64,000 nucleotides of DNA, taken from assembly GCA_000328365.1 (NCBI GenBank), contig KB294243.1:139071-203070 (forward strand). The letters run 5' to 3'. Source of the DNA: Capitella teleta. Its lineage: Eukaryota > Annelida > Polychaeta > Capitellidae. The notes under the pieces are model-generated. The model was given only the letters and a program-made list of their open reading frames with translations. It searched no databases and was not told the DNA's origin. Positions 59,037 to 64,000 of this stretch are shown here, piece by piece. The position numbers and the translations under genes were made by a program. Every line of letters begins with the position of its first letter. The first letter of the stretch is position 1.

Positions 59037-59088
59037 AGAACCGCTTCTTGTAACATAAATTATAATCTATGTTACAAGAAGCGGTTCT
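59037..59088. repeat. 21-bp-arm hairpin
   Basis: AGAACCGCTTCTTGTAACAT-type arm (59037-59057) and its exact reverse complement (59068-59088) with a 10-nt AT loop. Could be a foldback insertion or a structured RNA element. Confidence 0.93.
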
Positions 59089-59225
59089 TATAAAAATTTA
59101 GAACGACGGAAATCATAGTAATATTGCGAATTCTTTATAGAACTGTAGGCGTTTTTGTTTATATTAATGCCGTTGCGATTTTTGATGCGGAATAAGGTTT
59201 TGCTCTCCCTTTTTAAAACGTTTGC

Positions 59226-59334
<109 letters not shown>

Positions 59335-59803
59335 ATTATTTATCTCCCGCCTTCGACCCCGACCCCGGCTCTATACTGTCCGGCTTCTGATCTTTTTCCC
59401 TTGCAACTTTTTATCGATGCAATTGACTTTTCTATTGCACATATGTTTTTATTGTTTTATTTTATTATTTACTAGCACGCCCTGTTTTCTTCTTCTCTTC
59501 GATAACTGCACCAGACAAATGGTGCATTGTGTGTCCGTAAGTGCATAGACTCGTGAATTAGATCTGAAATTTGGCTCCATGAATGTCTCCATGTACTGTA
59601 CCTGCATTCGAGGCAAATGACTAAATGCCCTTGAGTGCACTGCGATAACATCTGATGGCGGGAGAGAAGATGCATAAATATATTATACTCAACCACTTAT
59701 GAACATCAATGTTATATGTCTCACCTGGAACGAGAAAATGTACCAAAATTTTAAATACAAATGAACTGTTATAATTTATTAATTCAATTTCAAAATAAAA
59801 AGT
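59335..59803. other. Non-coding spacer
   Basis: AT-rich DNA between the hexamer array and tRNA-Gly; nothing recognised. Confidence 0.5.
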
Positions 59804-59874
59804 TGCATCGGCCGGGAATCGAACCCGGGCCGCCCGCGTGGCAGGCGAGCATTCTACCACTGAACCACCGATGC
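59804..59874 (-). tRNA. tRNA-Gly-GCC: tRNA-Gly (GCC)
   Basis: 71 nt on the minus strand: acceptor GCATCGG/CCGATGC, anticodon loop CTGCCAC (anticodon GCC), T arm CCCGGGTTCGATTCCCGG. CTTTTTATTTT follows as terminator. First member of a three-gene tRNA cluster. Confidence 0.97.
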
Positions 59875-60289
59875 AGACGAACTAGGTAGCGTTGTTTGGC
59901 AAATCAATCATTGTTTGCACGTGGTTGTCAAACATACATACTGGTACATGTATTCTCACCGAGGGAATAAAAAGCCGAAGAAGCACTGGTACAGTACTGT
60001 TATTCATAATTATTAGGCCAAAGTCGTTTAAAATTACGGGCAGTTATAGATAACTGAATTGCTCAATGTTTCGTCTGGTGTCGCTGCCAGTAAGGGTCGA
60101 ATCAGGATAATTGCGACCAAATTTCAATCTAATCAATTTCAATAAAAACCATTGATTCTCTCTTGTCGAAGGCGGATTCACAGATTTCGCACCTAGCGTA
60201 CACTAGAGCGCTTCTTTGATGTTTATAAGTACTTTCATCAGAAGCGCACTATACATGCACGCATATGACACCGCGTGCACCCCGTGACA

Positions 60290-60545
60290 GCCAGCGCAGA
60301 CATCCATCCAGCGAGGATGATGCGCCAACCCAGCAGCAGCCGCCGCCGCACCGCCATCATTCGTCTTTCTCTCTCAGCTCCATTTCCACTCAATGACCCC
60401 GCCAGAGGTCGCCGCTGCCGCAGAGGCGGCGCTGGGTGCTTCGCTGCTGACCCCGTGACCCTTCGCGGGGGGTTGTTCGCGGGGCGTCTGAGATGCGATA
60501 CAGCGGTTGTAGGTACAAGCGGAGAACTCGCCTATTTATCGCCCG
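60290..60545. other. GC-rich patch
   Basis: CpG- and repeat-rich (GCC/GCT triplets) stretch between tRNA-Gly and tRNA-Asn. ORFs on both strands look compositional, and no splice pattern or family is seen. Confidence 0.35.
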
Positions 60546-60614
60546 CCAGCACGCTGTGTTCAGTCTATTTATCTGTAACAATATAGCCAGAGTTTAAACC
60601 AGGCCAAAATGCCT

Positions 60615-60631
60615 GTCTCTGTGGCGCAATT

Positions 60632-60681
<50 letters not shown>

Positions 60682-60688
60682 AGGGACG
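60615..60688 (+). tRNA. tRNA-Asn-GTT: tRNA-Asn (GTT), second copy
   Basis: Identical over all 74 nt to the copy at 4593-4666, while the flanks are unrelated. Followed by CTCTTTTAG as terminator. Confidence 0.97.
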
Positions 60689-61151
60689 ATGCTCTTTTAG
60701 TTCGCTTACTTCGGTGTGATTAATTCCCTTTTATCAACCTCTATTTATTTTCTGCTCCTTCCTTTTACCCAGACTAATTCTGATTGCTTTTTTTATTCTC
60801 CCACAAAAAATTAGCAGCCCCCTTTGCTCACGCTAACTGTGCATCAGTATTGAGAGCCTTTGAAATCGGAGGCATGCAGTTGACATGCCATTGAGCAATG
60901 CTTGCCACGTATTCTCTCCCAACGGAGTTAAAAGCTGCGATTCTGCTCGCAAAGCTGCGAGAACAGCGCACATGGCGCGCAAAGGGTTAACCCGTAATAT
61001 GTGCAGCAGAAAGCGCCTTCGACATTGGCGAGGGAAAACTGTTGTTTATGGAAGGGCTAGGTCGTGCATTTAGATAATAAATCAGGATTAGTAGTAAATA
61101 ATAATGATATATGCAAAGAGAGAGAGAAAAAAAAAATACAAATGAAAAACT

Positions 61152-61223
61152 AGGTCCTGCCGAGATTTGAACTCGGATCGCTGGATTCAAAGTCCAGAGT
61201 GCTAACCATTACACCACAGGGCC
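61152..61223 (-). tRNA. tRNA-Gln-TTG: tRNA-Gln (TTG)
   Basis: 72 nt on the minus strand: anticodon stem CTGGA/TCCAG around CTTTGAA (anticodon TTG), T arm CCGAG/CTCGG, terminator GTTTTTC. The acceptor stem GGCCCTG/CAGGACC has one C-A mismatch at pair 3-70. It is probably still functional, but this is worth noting. Complements the tRNA-Gln(CTG) at 40719. Confidence 0.93.
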
Positions 61224-62790
61224 CGCGATGACATTTTTGCTGTTTAGGTTGGCTATTATACTAGATGGTATATATCTCTTGAATACAGTCAAGATAGATG
61301 AGAGTTTGAGAGGTTTTCACTTCTATAGGGCGTGTTTTGTGCCCCATATCACACAATATGTGCTTTTATTCGGAAATGACGTGTTTTCATATCCTCACTT
61401 CACCTTTAATGCGTTCCAACACGCAATCACAGCAGATGGCTTATTATCAATGCATTAATTTCAGCATATTTTTCATTTACATGTAACATAAGCCTTCTAA
61501 GCGCGTATGGGATACAGCTTGAGAAACGTGCATGATGCAAATTTAGGAAATTGTCGTTTATGCATTATGAATGACTGTTATTACACCGGTCTGTCATGCA
61601 GACAAATACCAACGAATCATTTATGCGCTAATTCACCTGCAAGCTACCTGTAGCCCCCTGATTGCGGCACTGCGCAGGTAATTGTCTGTAACAGCGCCGC
61701 TTAACTGCATCGTGTAGTTTCGGTTTATAAATTTCCTGCGTGCATCGAGTGCTTTGCGATGTTATGTCATTCTACGCACATTGCGTTCGCAGTACTCCGT
61801 TTGTCTTTTCTTAAATGAGTAAATCAAAACCACGGAATAGGTGGAATATATTTAAAGCCAAACCACATTGACGCCAGGCAGAGAGCCTGGATATTTGAAA
61901 TACATACATACCTTCACTCATGCATTTAGAATTACATTGTATATAGATATATAATTGGTCATACATTAATATTACGATATAATGTAGCGATATTAATATC
62001 TATGTATATATATAACAACCTATATAATTATACCCAATAATCTTCTTCATTAAAGTCTTGCTTCATAAATCAAGTTCGAAATGTATGCTATTTGGACCAT
62101 AGGCTCAATTTAACGCACATTGCATGCGATTGTGCTATACTTCTGTGCTCGACAATTTCAACAATTTCAATACTTTGCCCATTCAGCATATCACTGGATT
62201 GGCCAGCAACCAAGGAGGACCTCGCTTGCGATGAGACTCTTGATGTTGTCTCGATTCGTTTGATCGCTCGACGCTTGTTGATTCTGTCATCGTGTAATGA
62301 AGATAGATGGCAACGGGATCACGTGACCACCTGCGACATGATGACATTCCTCCGCGCAAGTTGCATACTTCTATATAGAATGTATGTAGTCATATTAAAG
62401 GATAATCTCGTTGAGTATTCTTCGTATTAGCATTTGGCTTTCCTCGGGGGACGTGTGAGAACTTCACTGATCTTGAGCGCATGTATAGGCACCATTATGT
62501 AATCGGCCCCTGGATATCTTTGATGTTTGTGCTGGTTGGTATTGATGGCGGCAAATGCTATATGCGGACAAGACGGGTTTGAAATGGCAGGTATGCTGTA
62601 TACATGTATACACGTATATATGCATGCACCCATGACTCAACTCGCTCAACTTCTCAAAGTCATCTCTCCTGCATTCTAATCCTCCCTCAACATTACGGAC
62701 GGCCAACAAGCAATATTTGGAGTACATCTGTGGTTTAACCCCAAAAATTGCAGCAAAAGTTTTTTTCGGGGGTTTAGGGTAGGTTTTGGG
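61224..62790. other. Non-coding stretch
   Basis: No gene recognised; AT-rich with TA-type repeats at 61940-62040. Confidence 0.45.
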
Positions 62791-62794
62791 ATGC

Positions 62795-63021
62795 TAAAAA
62801 TATCCAGGGGTTTAGTCGCAGGACACGGTGATATGACGAGGCCCATTGTAAAAGATGGGGAACTCGGTGTTTCATCACAGCCTCTGACGTCACGCCTAAT
62901 TAGCAATATATCTCCCGCGAAATCGTTAGCGAGGATATTCCTTGAGTGGGCCAGGCATAGGAATCATTTTTGGTGCATCAAATAACGACTCAAAGTCCAT
63001 TTTTAACCAGTTCTCCCTCCC
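62795..63021 (+). mobile_element. Second copy of the MITE-like repeat (right part)
   Basis: About 227 bp closely matching the right part of the insert at 8248-8949 (blocks AGTCGCAGGACACGGTGATA, GACGTCACGCCTAATTAGCA, and the end CCAGTTCTCCCTCCC). Identity looks above 90 percent. The left two thirds of the first copy are absent here. It ends at the same terminal sequence, which confirms the right border of the family. Confidence 0.9.
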
Positions 63022-63689
63022 TCTAAGGAGAGTTTACCGTTCAAACATAAACAGCCAGCATATCAGAATGAAGATCTATATCAGACCTAATCAGAAATGA
63101 CATAAAATATACCAATAAATTCTCAACGGGTCGCAAATATGAGCATTCCACGACAAAATACTGACACGGTTCCATTTTCCCCACAGATGTACTCAATTAA
63201 TACATCTATGGATGATGGCCACCTTTAGATCATTTTTCAATTAGCATTTTTCATCAGGACCACGGACAGGATATTAAATCTTTGATCTTCTTCCAGCATT
63301 CCAAACCCAGTTGGCGCGGATTACCAAATGTGACACCGCAGAAAATGAACAAAGCAGCATTATAACGAGAAAATAAGTTGTTTATTTATTTATTATGATT
63401 TTCTCAGAAGAATGCAGAAAAAAAAATATGAAAAAAAAAACAAGTCTTATTATCAGGGGTTAAACGAAATTATTGCATCAGCGTTAATTGAATCAGAAAA
63501 TAATGCAAAAATAATGCACGCTTTATATCTGAGTAATACATAATTATTATCATAAAAACATGGTTGGAATAATAAAAGATGTTTAGTCATGATAAGGTGG
63601 TTGTTTTTCCAAAGATGTTTCTATTCTTTTAGCACAAAATTACGTCATACAAAGTTTGGAAGATCACGTGACACAAAGAAAAGAATAAA

Positions 63690-63720
<31 letters not shown>

Positions 63721-63860
63721 TAAGAGAGAAAAAAACCGAGGAACAATTGTCACATGCAACATATCACATTCACACCCATTCACAAGTTCACAATTTGCAA
63801 ATCAACAGTCTTTAATTTAAATAATACAAGGACTAGATTTCTAAAACAAGGAATTCCACA
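63022..63860. other. AT-rich stretch, possible 3' UTR of the right-edge gene
   Basis: Contains TTTATTTATTTATT (63380-63393, minus-strand AATAAA repeats) and an (AAT)n tract (63690-63718). If the right-edge ORF is real, this would be its 3' UTR and downstream DNA. Confidence 0.35.
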
Positions 63861-63867
63861 TGATTCA

Positions 63868-64000
63868 TCACGACATTCGTCTCGAAGCCGAACCGAACGA
63901 CGTCGACGGTGCGGTCACTTCCCGCAAGTGTCGATTTCGGACCTCGGGCGTGGTCAGTTCGAGGGGTTCCGCACATGACGTAGAGGTAGGAGGGATGTCC
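63868..64000 (-). CDS. 3' end of an unidentified gene at the right edge
   Basis: A minus-strand frame enters from the window edge and reads DIPPTSTSCAEPLELTTPEV, then RNRHLREVTAPSTSFGSASR + RMS and TGA (63868-63870). Its GC-rich third positions resemble the coding exons of the Psc-like genes and contrast with the AT-rich DNA immediately downstream, which holds minus-strand AATAAA signals. Other frames are also open over this short length, so the call rests on codon texture. Family not recognised. The PLELTT string also occurs in the tail of Psc-like protein 1, possibly by chance. Confidence 0.4.
   Translation of the reverse strand, partial: DIPPTSTSCAEPLELTTPEVRNRHLREVTAPSTSFGSASRRMS

Overview
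This window is nuclear DNA from an animal. It has spliced genes with GT..AG introns and AATAAA poly(A) signals, eukaryotic tRNAs with internal A/B boxes, a tRNA-derived SINE, LINE remnants and a pogo/Tigger-type DNA transposon. The AT-rich background, compact introns of about 0.1-3 kb, well-preserved class B GPCR exon sizes and mix of repeats suggest a marine invertebrate. I cannot fix the phylum. There is one 50-base assembly gap (15566-15615).

Left arm (0.8-5.8 kb). The 3' half of a class B (secretin-family) GPCR is on the plus strand. It converges on the last two exons of a White-type ABCG transporter on the minus strand. Next come a tRNA-Asn(GTT) and a complete-looking tRNA-derived SINE with a 12-bp target duplication. 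A repeat province follows (7.9-11.1 kb). It holds a decayed LINE reverse transcriptase interrupted by a MITE-like insert, a 28-bp minisatellite carrying a CACGTG E-box in nearly every core unit, a perfect 23-bp-arm hairpin, and an 837-bp Tigger-like element with TA target sites. From 11 to 18.9 kb there are only simple repeats and a LINE 3' fragment.

Core (19-50.5 kb). Two Polycomb PRC1 genes of the Psc/Bmi1/Mel18 class (RING plus RAWUL) flank a cdc25 phosphatase gene. The first (plus, 20.9-24.4 kb) encodes about 929 aa and the second (minus, 44.8-50.5 kb) about 1127 aa. Both have very long disordered tails like Drosophila Psc and Su(z)2, unlike vertebrate Bmi1/Mel18. They share exon lengths (97, 56 and 81 bp) and phases, so they are DNA-level duplicates. 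cdc25 (plus, 35.1-37.0 kb; 385 aa) is complete, with an [12 protein letters not shown] active site and a DSGxxS degron-like motif. Between the first Psc-like gene and cdc25 lie two inverted, partial copies of the same cdc25 exon2-intron-exon3 segment, one nearly identical and one old.

Right arm (50.5-64 kb). This holds the CpG-rich 5' region of the second Psc-like gene, a CpG-rich NRF1-site promoter candidate at 58.7 kb, a pair of strong palindromes, a (GCTCCG)n array, and a small tRNA cluster (Gly-GCC, Asn-GTT, Gln-TTG). A second copy of the repeat seen inside the LINE follows. At the right edge is the probable 3' end of another minus-strand gene.

The coherent theme is a chromatin/cell-cycle neighbourhood: two PRC1 core paralogues around a mitotic phosphatase. 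Both Psc-like genes have a YY1/PHO-type AAGATGGCG element in gene orientation in their presumed promoter regions. I saw no LTR, capsid or envelope element.
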